DNA from: Halanaeroarchaeum sulfurireducens
Lineage (GTDB): Archaea; Halobacteriota; Halobacteria; Halobacteriales; Halobacteriaceae
Direction of reading: 5' to 3'
Assembly: GCF_001011115.1 (NCBI RefSeq)
Contig: NZ_CP008874.1
Coordinates: 434,001 to 498,000, forward strand
DNA: 64,000 bases
Within the stretch, counting starts at the first letter, position 1. Every line of letters begins with the position of its first letter. Below the pieces are notes generated by a model. That model saw nothing but the letters and a program-made list of their open reading frames with translations. It did no database searches and was not told the origin of the DNA. Below are positions 25,356 through 34,721 of the stretch, piece after piece. The translations under genes were made by a program, and so were the position numbers.

Positions 25356-25889
25356 ATGGACACGACCATCGACCTGGACGACGACGTCAGTCTCGCGGTC
25401 CGTCGGATGCAGCGAGCACGCGGGCTCGACTCCGCGAGCGAGGTTCTCCGGCGGGAACTCGATCTCGCACCGGACGCATCCGTCGAGAAACTCGTCTCGT
25501 CGCTCCCGGGGGAACTCCGTGCGGCAATCGTCGTGGCCGACGAAACTACGACGGACTGCAAGTACGTGCGGGATGTCGACCAGACTGTCCAAACGATCCT
25601 GTATCGAGAACCCGTGGACGAGCGCGTCATGCTCGAACTGACCATCGAGGACGGGTCGTTTACGGTCCGCGGTCTCGACGCGGCGGGGTCCATGGTCGAT
25701 GTCGCGGGCGGGCGCGCGGAGGACGGACAGGTCACCTTCTGGACGGCGGCGGTCTCGGACGTCGAGGCCGACGATGTCGTCACGGCGTTTCACGAACACT
25801 GCAAGCAGACCTACCGGACGTGGGCGTTCCAGGAACCCTGGCTCTCTGGATGCGGTGTGGCGAAGTGGAAGGGGCTCAAAATCGACTGA
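25356..25889 (+). CDS. Protein with CopG-like N-terminus and unknown C-terminal domain
   Basis: 177 residues. The first 40 residues (TTIDLDDDVSLAVRRMQRAR ... SASEVLRREL) look like a ribbon-helix-helix DNA-binding motif. The remaining 135 residues are an alpha/beta domain ending with HEHCKQTYRTWAFQEPWLSG, containing two cysteines. A TATA-like TTATATTT lies 35-40 bases before the ATG. Perhaps a sensor-type transcription factor; family not recognised. Confidence 0.7.
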   Translation: MDTTIDLDDDVSLAVRRMQRARGLDSASEVLRRELDLAPDASVEKLVSSLPGELRAAIVVADETTTDCKYVRDVDQTVQTILYREPVDERVMLELTIEDGSFTVRGLDAAGSMVDVAGGRAEDGQVTFWTAAVSDVEADDVVTAFHEHCKQTYRTWAFQEPWLSGCGVAKWKGLKID

Positions 25890-25970
25890 TCGCGACCCCG
25901 ATCTCCGTGGTTGATAGACGCCGGCCGACCAGGGGCATACGCTGAGGCGGTCACACCGCAGCAGTCGTGC

Positions 25971-26942
25971 TCAAAACACCATCTCGGACTGGAAGACGAA
26001 GACGAGGACGGTGAGCACGCCGATACTGAGCACGGTCGTGACGAAGATCACGGTGCTCAGGTACTCCGCCGGATCGATCTCGTCGGGGCCGACGTCCGGG
26101 CTGTACTCGATGAGCAACGCGAGCGGAATCGTGGCCGCAGGCGTTGCGCTCTCGAGGACGAACGTGCGGGCGACGGTGAGATTGTCGAAGCCCAGCACCA
26201 GGGCGATACCGAACGCCACGACCGGCGCCACGCCGAGTTTGAGAACCGTCGGCGTGACCGTCTTCGAGAGCGCCTGGATGTCCGTCTCCGCGAGCTTCAT
26301 CCCAACGATGAGGAGCATGAGCGGGATGGAGGCGTCGCCGACGATTTGAATCGTGTCCATGATCGCGCCCGCGGTCGCCCCGCCGTTCGTCGGCAACACT
26401 CCGAGGACCCTGAACAGGACCGCGAGGATCACGGCGTAAATGAGGGGCAGACGAAAGATTTCGAGGACGGACTCGCGAGGGTCCCGATCGGTCCCGCGGG
26501 AGGCGATGTAGACCCCGAGGGTATACACGACGACGTTCTGGATGGTGAGATAGAGGACCGCCGTCGTGCGACCGATTTCCCCGAACGCGAACTCGGAGAG
26601 GGGAATACCGATGAACCCGGAGTTCGGGAACGCGCTCGCCAGCATCAACGCACCGAGCAGGGTCTCTGACGTGCCGACGAACCGGCCGATGGCTCCGGCG
26701 ATCACCACCATGATGGCCGCGTACCCGACGACGCCCGCGGTCAGCTTCATGACCTCGCCCCCGCCAAGCTGGGTGGTGGCGATGCTGTGAAACGCCAGCG
26801 CCGGGATCATGATGTAGAGCCCGACGGTGTTCACTGGATCGATGTCGATGTCGTAGACGCTCGCGAAGAGATACCCCACGACGGCGACGGCGATGATCGG
26901 CATCACCGCCGTCGTGAACGCGCCACTCAGACTCGTCGCCAT
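25971..26942 (-). CDS. AEC-family (auxin efflux carrier-like) transporter
   Basis: 323 residues with ten hydrophobic segments in two sets of five. Family features: the NSGFIGIPL segment in the first half, the central charged loop (SRGTDRDPRESV), and DASIPLMLLIVGMKLA in the second half. Prokaryotic members export or exchange organic acids such as malate or malonate. Substrate unknown. On the minus strand downstream of the azf-like gene (116-base gap). Confidence 0.87.
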   Translation of the reverse strand: MATSLSGAFTTAVMPIIAVAVVGYLFASVYDIDIDPVNTVGLYIMIPALAFHSIATTQLGGGEVMKLTAGVVGYAAIMVVIAGAIGRFVGTSETLLGALMLASAFPNSGFIGIPLSEFAFGEIGRTTAVLYLTIQNVVVYTLGVYIASRGTDRDPRESVLEIFRLPLIYAVILAVLFRVLGVLPTNGGATAGAIMDTIQIVGDASIPLMLLIVGMKLAETDIQALSKTVTPTVLKLGVAPVVAFGIALVLGFDNLTVARTFVLESATPAATIPLALLIEYSPDVGPDEIDPAEYLSTVIFVTTVLSIGVLTVLVFVFQSEMVF

Positions 26943-27058
26943 GACGTCTTCGACAACGAGGGACGTCCCATATCAATATTGGGAGAACCGTCTGCGGTCG
27001 ATCGGGTGCACCGACGATCGGATTGGGCTTCCGGCGAACGCGTCACCGGCTCACCGAT

Positions 27059-27802
27059 TCAATCCTCGTACTCCGCGGAATTGTCCTGTGGGTCGTACCC
27101 GAGGACCTCGCGGGCGCGCTCGATGGAGTAGTACTTCCGGTCGTTGTCGGAGATGCCGTAGACGGTTTCGTAGTCGTACTCCGCCTGGAGCGTTCGATCG
27201 AAGAGATGAGCACAGTCCCGATGGGAGAGCCACATCGCTTGACCGCGCTCGTAGCCCCTCGGCGGATGCCCCTTCGTCAGGTTGCCGATCCGGACGTTGA
27301 CCACGGAGATGCCGTACTCGTCGTGATAGTAGCGCCCGAGGATCTCACCGGTCGCCTTGCTGACACCGTAGAGGTTTCCCGGGCGGGGCTGCTCGGTGCC
27401 GTCGAGTCGGAACTCGTCGCTGACCCGGTAGAGGTCGGGCCGTCGCTCCGTTTCGTAATGTTTGACGGCGTGGTTCGAGGAGGCGAACGCGAATTTCTCG
27501 ACCCCTGCATCGACGGCGGCCTCGAAGACGGTCCGGGTCCCGTCGATGTTGTTCGTCAGAACGCTGTCCCAGGGTGCGTCCGGCCGGGGATCGCCGGCGA
27601 GGTGGATCACCGCGCCGACGCCCGTCATCGCCTCCCTGATTGCCGTCTCGTCCGTGATGTCCGCGACGACGAATTCGTGGTCCAGGTCCTCGACCGGCGG
27701 TTCGCGGTCCAGCAGGCGCCACTCGTAGTCGTCCCCGATGCCGGCGAGAATTGCACGGCCAACGCGGCCCGAGGCACCGGTCAGGAGCACCTGATCGTCC
27801 AT
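27059..27802 (-). CDS. azf: NAD-dependent sugar epimerase/dehydrogenase, azf-like glucose-6-phosphate dehydrogenase
   Basis: 247 residues of extended short-chain dehydrogenase. The NAD loop is TGASGRVGRA, an acidic residue after the second strand (LLDRE) indicates NAD rather than NADP, and the catalytic YxxxK is YGVSK with an upstream Ser (ASSNHAV). The sequence resembles the haloarchaeal NAD-dependent glucose-6-phosphate dehydrogenase Azf that opens the oxidative pentose phosphate pathway. Uronate dehydrogenases are close relatives and cannot be excluded. Divergent from the MFS gene. Confidence 0.75.
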   Translation of the reverse strand: MDDQVLLTGASGRVGRAILAGIGDDYEWRLLDREPPVEDLDHEFVVADITDETAIREAMTGVGAVIHLAGDPRPDAPWDSVLTNNIDGTRTVFEAAVDAGVEKFAFASSNHAVKHYETERRPDLYRVSDEFRLDGTEQPRPGNLYGVSKATGEILGRYYHDEYGISVVNVRIGNLTKGHPPRGYERGQAMWLSHRDCAHLFDRTLQAEYDYETVYGISDNDRKYYSIERAREVLGYDPQDNSAEYED

Positions 27803-27941
27803 TCAATTCAGCAATCGTCGACCGGTAATACGTAGCTTGTGGTTCTGGACGTCCCAGAAACGATCTCGCCTCTCGGTCCGACGTCTTGCCGTCCGGCAAC
27901 GAAACGGTATTTCACGTTTCGGTTCGAACTGCTGGCCGTCG

Positions 27942-29144
27942 ATGAAGACACTCGAATCGATCGGTCGATCCGTCTCCTCGCTACACGGGGAGGGACGCGG
28001 TCGTATCCTCCTCACGGTCGCGACGGGGTGGGGGCTGCTCGTCGGCACGCGAATGGGCTATCCGGTGCTGTTGCCGTACATTCGCGAGGCATTCGGGCTC
28101 TCGCTCTCGGTGGCCGGCCTGCTCGTGACGATCCTGTGGCTCGGCACCGCCCTCGGTCAGCTTCCGGGCGGGATCCTGGCCGACCGATTTAGCGAACGCG
28201 ACATCATGACCGTCGGTCTGTTGGTCGTCGCCCTCGCCCTCTCCGTCGTTGCTCTCACGAACCACGCCATCGTCGTCTTTCTCGCGACGGGCCTCGTGGG
28301 CATCGGTCTCTCCCTGTACCCCATCGCTCGCATCACGATTCTCACGCAAGTCTACCCCGACTCCATCGGCAGTGCGCTCGGGCTGACGATGGCGACCGGC
28401 GACGTGGGTCAGACGGTCCTGCCGCCGCTGGTCGGTTTCCTCGCCGCGGCGGTGGCGTGGCAACTCGGCCTCGGTGTCCTGGTGCCGCTATTCCTCTTCC
28501 TCGCCGCGCTCGTCTGGATCGTCGTCCCCGTCAGTGCGTCGTCGTCGAGCGAGGGCGACGCGCTCTCCCTCGATCACGCCAGGACGGTCCTCGCGGAACT
28601 CCGGACGAAAACGGTGGCGCTCGTCACCGTCGTCCTCTTTTTCTATCTCTTCGTCTGGCAGTCGTTCACCGGCTTCTATCCGACCTACCTGGTGGACGTG
28701 AAGGGGCTCTCGCCTTCCGTCGCCGGCACGGTCTTCGCCCTCTTTTTCGGGGTCGGGGTCTTCGTCAAGCCGGCTGCCGGAACGGCATACGATCGGATCG
28801 GCATGCGTGGATCGCTGCTGGCTGTATTGGTCGGTCCGGTCCTCGGCCTCGTCGCACTCCCGTATATCCAGGGCTTCTGGACCATCGTGGGGGTCACGGC
28901 GCTCGTCAGCACGATGCTCGGGTCAGGGGCGATCACACAGTCGTATCTGGCCGATACGATCTCGGAGGAGATACGGGGCACCGGACTGGGCGTCGTCAGA
29001 ACGACGGCTGCAACCCTCGGATCTTCGGGCCCGGTCCTGTTCGGTGTGGTGGCGGAAAACGGCTATTTCGACGAAGGCTATCTCGTCCTCGCGGGGTTGA
29101 TGGTGCTCGTCATTGGGTTCACGCTTCGAATGCCCCGTCCGTGA
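27942..29144 (+). CDS. Major facilitator superfamily transporter
   Basis: 400 residues, 12 membrane helices. The loop 2-3 signature is GGILADRFSERDIM, and a related motif is found in the second half (GTAYDRIGMRGS). No substrate-specific motif is evident; the set resembles oxalate/formate or nitrate-type MFS proteins only generally. Start ATG 27942 (MKTLESIGRS) is the first Met close to the first helix; the longer upstream frame looks non-coding. Confidence 0.88.
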   Translation: MKTLESIGRSVSSLHGEGRGRILLTVATGWGLLVGTRMGYPVLLPYIREAFGLSLSVAGLLVTILWLGTALGQLPGGILADRFSERDIMTVGLLVVALALSVVALTNHAIVVFLATGLVGIGLSLYPIARITILTQVYPDSIGSALGLTMATGDVGQTVLPPLVGFLAAAVAWQLGLGVLVPLFLFLAALVWIVVPVSASSSSEGDALSLDHARTVLAELRTKTVALVTVVLFFYLFVWQSFTGFYPTYLVDVKGLSPSVAGTVFALFFGVGVFVKPAAGTAYDRIGMRGSLLAVLVGPVLGLVALPYIQGFWTIVGVTALVSTMLGSGAITQSYLADTISEEIRGTGLGVVRTTAATLGSSGPVLFGVVAENGYFDEGYLVLAGLMVLVIGFTLRMPRP

Positions 29145-29256
29145 GGCCGCTGCGATCTCCCGGTGATCTCGGGGCATCGGCGTAACAGTCTCCGGGGATT
29201 TTCCGGTCTTCGACTCGTGACGTGGATTTTTGCCGGTGGCCGCCGAGTGTCTCGGC

Positions 29257-30240
29257 ATGCCGATCGACTTACTGCTGCCGCACGAGACCGAGCGGGACGT
29301 GGCCGAACTGGGGATCTGGGCGGAACGGCTCGGGTACGACGGCCTCTGGCTCGGCGAACTCTGGGGGGCGAGTTCGGTCGTCCGCCTCACCGAGATTGCC
29401 GCCCGCACGGAGGAGATCGACATCGGCACCGCGATCCTCAACGTGTACTCACGAACTCCAGCCGTTCTCGCGATGACCGCGGCCACCCTCGACGACGTCT
29501 CGGACGGCCGGTTCCGACTCGGCGTCGGCACGTCGACGCGGAAAGCGGTCGAAGACCTCCACGGGATGGACTGGGAGGCGCCGAACCCCGTGCGCAGGGC
29601 ACACGAGACGATCGAACTCACCGCGGCGTTTCTCGAGGGAACGGGGCGTGTCGACTACGACGGTGAAGTCTTCACCGTCGAAGATTTCCCGTCCCTGGAT
29701 GCCGACGTCCCGATCTATCACGCGGCGCTCGGCACGGCCAACCGGCGCGTCGTCGGTCGGCTAGCCGACGGATGGATACCCCACAACGTGCCCTTCCCGG
29801 AGCTTCCGTCGGCCTACAAGCACATTCGCGAGACGATGGCGGACGCGGGCCGCGATGCATCGATCGACGTCGCGCCGTTCGTCCCCTCGGCGGTCGCACC
29901 GGATCCCGAGGCGGCACGGGACGTGATCCGCGGACACGTGGCCTACTACGTCGGCAGCGGGCGCGGCTACGAGGCCGCCGTCGCCCAGCGATTCCCCGAT
30001 GGTGCATCGGCCGTCGCGGACGCCTGGCGCGAGGGAGACCGGTCCCGGGCGGTAGACCGTGTTTCCGACGAGATGGTGGCGGCTCTGGGCGTGGCCGGGA
30101 CGCCGGCGGACGCCCGTCAGCAACTCCGTGCGATCGCCGATATCGACTGCGTCGACCGGCCGATGGTGACGATCCCGAGTAACGCGGACGAAACTGTCGT
30201 CGATCGAACCATCGAGGCACTGGCTCCGTCGGGGGAGTGA
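29257..30240 (+). CDS. LLM-class flavin-dependent oxidoreductase
   Basis: 327 residues with the bacterial luciferase-like TIM barrel: GYDGLWLGELWGASS, RTEEIDIGTAILNVYSRTP, DVSDGRFRLGVGTSTR, and the C-terminal GTPADARQQL. Many archaeal members use the deazaflavin F420 rather than FMN, and haloarchaea make F420, so an F420-dependent reductase is plausible. Substrate unknown. The start at 29257 (MPIDLLLPHE) fits the family better than a start nine codons upstream. Confidence 0.88.
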   Translation: MPIDLLLPHETERDVAELGIWAERLGYDGLWLGELWGASSVVRLTEIAARTEEIDIGTAILNVYSRTPAVLAMTAATLDDVSDGRFRLGVGTSTRKAVEDLHGMDWEAPNPVRRAHETIELTAAFLEGTGRVDYDGEVFTVEDFPSLDADVPIYHAALGTANRRVVGRLADGWIPHNVPFPELPSAYKHIRETMADAGRDASIDVAPFVPSAVAPDPEAARDVIRGHVAYYVGSGRGYEAAVAQRFPDGASAVADAWREGDRSRAVDRVSDEMVAALGVAGTPADARQQLRAIADIDCVDRPMVTIPSNADETVVDRTIEALAPSGE

Positions 30241-30374
30241 GCCCGTCGGCGGTTTCACCCGTCAAATCCCTGTGACTGGCTGTCGAGCACTCGAATGAAT
30301 GCGACTCGGCCCGAGAACCGGCGAAACGGGTACGGAGCCACGGGTTCTTCCCTCGCCCGACCAAAGAATACCGC

Positions 30375-30800
30375 ATGGACGACCACGGCACTGCCCCGGA
30401 GGAGCGGACCGAAGCGGAGTGGCGCTCGGTGTTGGGAGAGGAGGAGTACAACATCTTGCGGGAGCGGGGCACCGAGCCCTCGTTCAGCGGGGACCTGCTC
30501 GACGTGGAGGGATCGGGCGTATTCCGGTGTGCCGGGTGTGGCACGGTCCTCTTCGACAGCGAGCGGAAGTTCGACTCGGGGTCCGGCTGGCCAAGCTTCT
30601 ACGACGTCGCGGAGGCGGACAACATCGAGACCGAGGTCGACGAAAGACATGGCATGCGCCGGATCGAGGTCCGGTGTGGGACCTGTGACGGTCACCTCGG
30701 GCACGTCTTCGATGACGGCCCCGAGCCAACGGGAAAGCGGTACTGCATCAACTCCGTCGCCCTGGAGTTCGACCCGGAAACCGACCCCCTCGATTTCTAG
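30375..30800 (+). CDS. msrB: Peptide methionine (R)-S-oxide reductase
   Basis: 141 residues. Zinc-binding pairs CAGC and CGTC, the GSGWPSFYD substrate loop, CDGHLGHVFDDGPEPTGKRY and the catalytic cysteine in RYCINSV are all present. It repairs oxidised methionine in proteins with thioredoxin-type electron supply. Length is typical. Single gene with its own upstream region. Confidence 0.96.
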   Translation: MDDHGTAPEERTEAEWRSVLGEEEYNILRERGTEPSFSGDLLDVEGSGVFRCAGCGTVLFDSERKFDSGSGWPSFYDVAEADNIETEVDERHGMRRIEVRCGTCDGHLGHVFDDGPEPTGKRYCINSVALEFDPETDPLDF

Positions 30801-30847
30801 CTCGTCCTTCACTTCTAACTATCTAGAGTCCATAGATTTGGTCGGGA

Positions 30848-31867
30848 ATGAGCCACTCACAACAACTCTATGAACTTCTCGGTGACGGCAGCGAGATCAA
30901 TATCGTCTGCCACAACAACCCCGATCCGGATTGTCTGGCGAGCGCACTCGCGTTAGGCCGGATCGCCGCTGATGCTGGCATCGACGAGCGGTCGATCCTC
31001 TACAGCGGCCAGATTTCCCACCAGCAGAACCGGGCGTTCGTCAATCTCCTCGATATTGACCTCCAGCCGTTCGAAGCCGCGACCGTCCAGAACCGTCAAT
31101 CGGACTCGTTACTCGCATTCGTCGATCATTCGATTCCAGGCACGAACAACACGGTACCGACGGACACAGACGTCGATATCGTGATCGACCATCACCCCGC
31201 CGAGGACATCGACGCGCGGTTCGTCGATCATCGGGATGAACTGGGAGCGGCCGCGACGATTCTGACGGAGTACGTGCGTACCCTCGACATCGATCTCGAT
31301 ACGGATCTTGCGACAGCACTCCTGATTGCCATCCGTTCGGATACCCTCGATTTTCTCCGCGGAGCGACCACCGAAGAATATGCTGCGGCAGGACATCTTC
31401 ACGAGCACGCGGATCCCGAGATGATCCGACAGCTATCGAACCCGTCGGTCTCAGGGGGAACTCTCGATGCGATCTCGACGGCGATCGACAATCGACGGAC
31501 AGACGGTGCGGTGCTCATCTCCCATGTCGGCCGGACGACCGAGCGGGACGCGCTCCCCCAGGCAGTCGATTATCTCGTGCGACTGGAGGGCGTTCAAACT
31601 GCCATCGTGTTTGGACTCGTCTCTGAGGCCATTCACATTAGTGCTCGGTCACCGGACCCACGAGTACACGTTGGCAATGTACTGCACGAGGCGTTCGACG
31701 ATGTCGGGAGTGGCGGTGGTCATCACGATGTCGCAGGCGGTGAAATCCCGCTCGGGATCTTTGCTGACTACACCTCCGACGACGCACAGGTGCTCGATAT
31801 CATCGAACAGATCATCACCGAACGACTCGTCGCGGAACTCAATCTGTCCGAAACGACGGAGGACTGA
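30848..31867 (+). CDS. DHH/DHHA1-family phosphoesterase
   Basis: 339 residues. The DHH domain motifs appear in order: HNNPDPDCLASALAL, a VDHS motif, and DIVIDHHPAED. The DHHA1 domain ends with GSGGGHHDVAGGEIP. Relatives include NrnA-type oligoribonucleases, RecJ-like nucleases and cyclic dinucleotide phosphodiesterases. The short two-domain layout suggests NrnA-like activity on short oligonucleotides. TATA-like sequence is in the AT-rich spacer at 30815-30835. Confidence 0.88.
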   Translation: MSHSQQLYELLGDGSEINIVCHNNPDPDCLASALALGRIAADAGIDERSILYSGQISHQQNRAFVNLLDIDLQPFEAATVQNRQSDSLLAFVDHSIPGTNNTVPTDTDVDIVIDHHPAEDIDARFVDHRDELGAAATILTEYVRTLDIDLDTDLATALLIAIRSDTLDFLRGATTEEYAAAGHLHEHADPEMIRQLSNPSVSGGTLDAISTAIDNRRTDGAVLISHVGRTTERDALPQAVDYLVRLEGVQTAIVFGLVSEAIHISARSPDPRVHVGNVLHEAFDDVGSGGGHHDVAGGEIPLGIFADYTSDDAQVLDIIEQIITERLVAELNLSETTED

Positions 31868-32459
31868 TCCGATGTGCCATGGACTGTTGTTCGTCCCGAC
31901 ACAGATATCATCATTCCAGCAATTTTACACTGAATAACCGTCTACATTTCGCAGGCGGCCTGGAACGGGGGCGAATCCCCTCTTAGTGGTGGAATGACAT
32001 CACGCAGACCATGTAGGTTCGGTCGTTCGACCGCCAAGAGTTGGTATCGGATTGAACGCGGCCATTCGGCCCCAATCAAAGATGGGGAAACCGGATTCCG
32101 TCCTCGTGGTCGATACTCGTGAGTGACCGACCCCCGATCGAACAATTCCTCCATTTGATGGCAATTGCGAATGACAAGCCCATCGAATTCGAGGGTAGCG
32201 GACGTCGCTGCGAAACGTGAAACAGTCGTCGAACTGCCGGCTTTCGCCGGAGGTATCGTACATATGTGGGGTTTATGTCGCGAACTCTAAAACAGATGCA
32301 AAATTGACGTGGCATCATATAATATTCACTTTCCATCTTTAAAATATCCCAAAACATCAAAATACACCGTTTTCACTCCCACATTCGAACCCTCATCCCC
32401 AGAATAATAGTAACTATTATCGACTTATATTGTTCAAAGTGGCGATCTGGGCAACACCC
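31868..32459. other. AT-rich spacer, no convincing gene
   Basis: About 590 bases, markedly more AT-rich toward 32270-32450. Short frames on both strands lack haloarchaeal codon bias. A 33-codon plus-strand frame (32119-32220, containing IEQFLHLMAIANDKPIEF) may be a gene remnant. The composition change suggests an old insertion or decayed gene. Confidence 0.5.
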
Positions 32460-32466
32460 TTATATG
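32460..32466 (+). promoter_or_regulatory. TATA box for the zinc-finger gene at 32489
   Basis: TTATATG lies 23-29 bases upstream of the ATG at 32489, indicating a leaderless transcript and arguing against the ATG at 32468. Confidence 0.6.
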
Positions 32467-32488
32467 TATGGGGGTGTTGAAACGAGAC

Positions 32489-32683
32489 ATGCACTCGTCA
32501 CTCGAGGCAAATGGCGCGACAGTATGGAGTGGTACGAGCACCTGCCCCTTCTGCGGGTCCACCCTGACCGATCCCGGGGTCGGGTTCATCGAGCACACGG
32601 ATGGGTCACCCACCTGCCGTGGGGCGTTCGAAGGGTGGCGCGACCGCATCGCGAATGACATTCACGCGGAGTGGTCGGGGTAG
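32489..32683 (+). CDS. Small zinc-finger protein (DUF7501-like)
   Basis: 64 residues, starting MHSSLEANGA. A CPFCG knuckle and a distal Cys (SPTCRGAFEGWRDRI), plus HTDGSPTC, suggest a compact zinc site (CxxC ... H ... C). This resembles a haloarchaeal family of small zinc proteins (possibly DUF7501) of unknown function. Typical acidic/aromatic ending HAEWSG. Confidence 0.78.
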   Translation: MHSSLEANGATVWSGTSTCPFCGSTLTDPGVGFIEHTDGSPTCRGAFEGWRDRIANDIHAEWSG

Positions 32684-33183
32684 GCAAACCCGGGCCGGCA
32701 CAAAAAAGAGAGAAGCGGGTTTTTCCTCGCGACGAAAGGGGTCGCGGGCGTTTTCGAGCGCCGCCTCGCGGGTTGCCGGATACGCTTCGACTTTCACCCG
32801 GAACGCGATGCCGTCACCGAGACGGGTCTCGCCTCGGCACCCCCCAGGCTTTGTCGAATTGGAGGGAGGTGTCGTTTTTCTTGCCGATTCGGTCAGGAAG
32901 CTCTGCGGCGATCGTGTTCCTGGCTACATTTTCTTGCAATAGGGAGAACACATATCGCACCTCGGCCGGCAGTTTGAGACGCGTACTCAGGACGACGATG
33001 ATATCGTCGTGGTGACCACCCGATAATCTGTCAACCAAATACCGTCATCGCACACGGACCCCCAGACGGAGGCGAGGCGCGTTCGAATTCCGCATGGGTT
33101 CTATAATCTGGAACCCGACCAAACGAGGGCCAAAATGACCGAAACGAAGGTTACAGCCGCTAAGGAGTCTGAAAACGGACCCA
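32684..33183 (-). pseudogene. Possible decayed minus-strand gene
   Basis: Two minus-strand segments in different frames look protein-like: 32814-33038 (LPAEVRYVFSLLQENVARNT) and, beyond a frame change near 32850, GDGIAFRVKVEAYPATREAA through EEKPASLF (about 32700-32840). Together they could be one frameshifted gene. Alternatively both are chance frames. Nothing else is seen in this spacer. Confidence 0.3.
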
Positions 33184-33205
33184 TAACAAACGCTCGCTTC
33201 GCGAG
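33184..33205 (-). terminator. tRNA-Val terminator hairpin
   Basis: Directly after the tRNA on the minus strand: CTCGC-GAA-GCGAG (33193-33205), followed by CGTTTGTT. A short stem with T-rich tail, as expected for an archaeal tRNA terminator. Confidence 0.6.
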
Positions 33206-33279
33206 TGGGTTCGGGCGGATTCGAACCGCCGCCCTCGTCCTTGTAAGGGACGCGTCATAACCAACTAGACCACGAACCC
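33206..33279 (-). tRNA. tRNA-Val(TAC)
   Basis: 74 bases. Acceptor GGGTTCG/CGAACCC, discriminator A, anticodon stem CGTCC/GGACG with loop CTTACAA, T-arm GGCGG-TTCGAAT-CCGCC. Unlike the CAU, Arg and Asp tRNAs here it has no duplicated 3' fragment. Confidence 0.95.
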
Positions 33280-33340
33280 ACAGACAAATCCAACCGATGG
33301 CCGGCAAAAACGTTTGCCCTTCCGGGCCGAATGACACCAC

Positions 33341-33844
33341 GTGCCCTCCCGTACGCGCCTCCTCGTGGTCGCCATCCTGGTTCTCGCCCTTCCCCTGACG
33401 GTCCTCCTCGCAGGACCGACACCGCAACCGGCGGACGGCGACACCATTGCCGTGACGGCCGTCGACACGTCCGGCGACACCCGGGCCACGGTGACGGCGG
33501 CCGTCGCCGAGACGCCCACGGAACGGACCGTGGGACTCAGCAACACCGAGTCGCTCGCCCCGAACGAGGGGATGCTCTTCGTCTACTCCAGTGAGCGCCG
33601 ACCGCGATTCGTGATGCGGGACATGGACTTCGGACTCGACATCGTGTTCGTCGACGCGAACGGCACGATCACGGCGATCCACCACGCGCCCGCCGCGGAC
33701 GATCACACGACGTACACGGGCCGCGCGAAATGGGTCCTGGAGGTGCCCTACGGCTGGAGCGACCGCCACGACGTCTCGGTCGGGGACCGAATCCGCATCG
33801 ACACCGCGGCCGAGGAGCGCACCGACGCGAACGACGGTGCCTGA
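33341..33844 (+). CDS. Secreted DUF192 family protein
   Basis: 167 residues, GTG start. An N-terminal hydrophobic segment (LLVVAILVLALPLTVLLAG) is a signal peptide or anchor. The DUF192 core follows: ERTVGLSNTESLAPNEGMLF, RPRFVMRDMDFGLDIVFVD, and VLEVPYGWSDRH. Some relatives are extracellular proteins of unknown role. A downstream-facing gene follows on the same strand after 142 bases. Confidence 0.85.
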   Translation: MPSRTRLLVVAILVLALPLTVLLAGPTPQPADGDTIAVTAVDTSGDTRATVTAAVAETPTERTVGLSNTESLAPNEGMLFVYSSERRPRFVMRDMDFGLDIVFVDANGTITAIHHAPAADDHTTYTGRAKWVLEVPYGWSDRHDVSVGDRIRIDTAAEERTDANDGA

Positions 33845-33957
33845 CGCCCCCGGCAACGGCGCCTGATGTCACCGGCGACGGTCCCTGATGTCTCTGAGGA
33901 TGGTGCCGGCAATCGCCGGCGACCCGGCCGGTCGACGGGCACGCTGCATCGGCACCG

Positions 33958-33963
33958 TTTATG
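33958..33963 (+). promoter_or_regulatory. TATA box for the creatininase-family gene
   Basis: TTTATG 24-29 bases upstream of the ATG at 33987 points to a leaderless transcript and fixes that start over longer in-frame options. Confidence 0.55.
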
Positions 33964-33986
33964 CCATCGCCCCCGGAACGGGACGT

Positions 33987-34721
33987 ATGCACCTCGCGGA
34001 CGCCACCTGGACGGATCTCGACGAGGCGGACGTCGACGTCGCCCTCTTGCCGGTCGGGAGCACGGAACAGCACGGCCCGCACGCACCGCTCGGGACGGAC
34101 TATCTCACTGCGGCGGCTATCGCCGATAGCGCCGCCGAGGCGGCGAAGCACGAAGTCGTCGTCGCCCCGGCGGTCCCGATCGGGGTTGCCGAAGAACATC
34201 GCCAGTTCACGGGGACCATGTGGGTCACCCCGGACACCTTCCGGGCGTACGTTCGCGAGGCCGTCGAATCCCTCCTCGGCCACGGCTGGGATCGCGTCGT
34301 CCTCGTCAATGGCCACGGCGGGAACGTGCCGGCCATCGAGGAGGTCGCCGCACGACTCACCCGGGATCACGACGCCCTCGTCGCGCCGTTCACCTGGTTC
34401 GAGGCCGTCGACGTGGACCTGCCGATGGGCCACGCCGGCGCGGTCGAGACGTCGATCCTATTGGCCAGCTATCCCGAGCTGGTGCACGAAGAGCGATTCG
34501 CGGCGGCTGCAGACGACGGCGCCGACCGCTGGGGTGACTGGGTCGGTTCCGTCGACCTGGCCCAGGACAGCGCCGCGTTCACGGACAACGGTGCCGTCGG
34601 CGACCCGGGCGAGGCCAGTGCCGATGTCGGTGACACCCTCGAGGAACAGGCGCGCGAAGCCCTCGTTTCGCTGCTGGACGCGGTCCTCGACCGATCCACG
34701 ACGACGCCCGCGCACAAGTAG
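33987..34721 (+). CDS. Creatininase-family amidohydrolase, ArfB-like
   Basis: 244 residues. The metal ligands of the family are present: GSTEQHGPHAPLGTD (Glu, His, Asp), NGHGGN, and HAGAVETS (Glu). In archaea one branch (ArfB) deformylates the first intermediate of riboflavin and F420 biosynthesis after GTP cyclohydrolase III; another hydrolyses creatinine-like amides. Proximity to mptD, a pterin gene, favours the ArfB role without proving it. Tail-to-tail with the DUF5790 gene with no gap. Confidence 0.82.
   Translation: MHLADATWTDLDEADVDVALLPVGSTEQHGPHAPLGTDYLTAAAIADSAAEAAKHEVVVAPAVPIGVAEEHRQFTGTMWVTPDTFRAYVREAVESLLGHGWDRVVLVNGHGGNVPAIEEVAARLTRDHDALVAPFTWFEAVDVDLPMGHAGAVETSILLASYPELVHEERFAAAADDGADRWGDWVGSVDLAQDSAAFTDNGAVGDPGEASADVGDTLEEQAREALVSLLDAVLDRSTTTPAHK

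Noticed and set aside
31942-32360. Several overlapping minus-strand frames of 70-94 residues
   Set aside because: They overlap each other in different frames in AT-rich DNA with no coding bias; treated as a spacer with possible gene decay.
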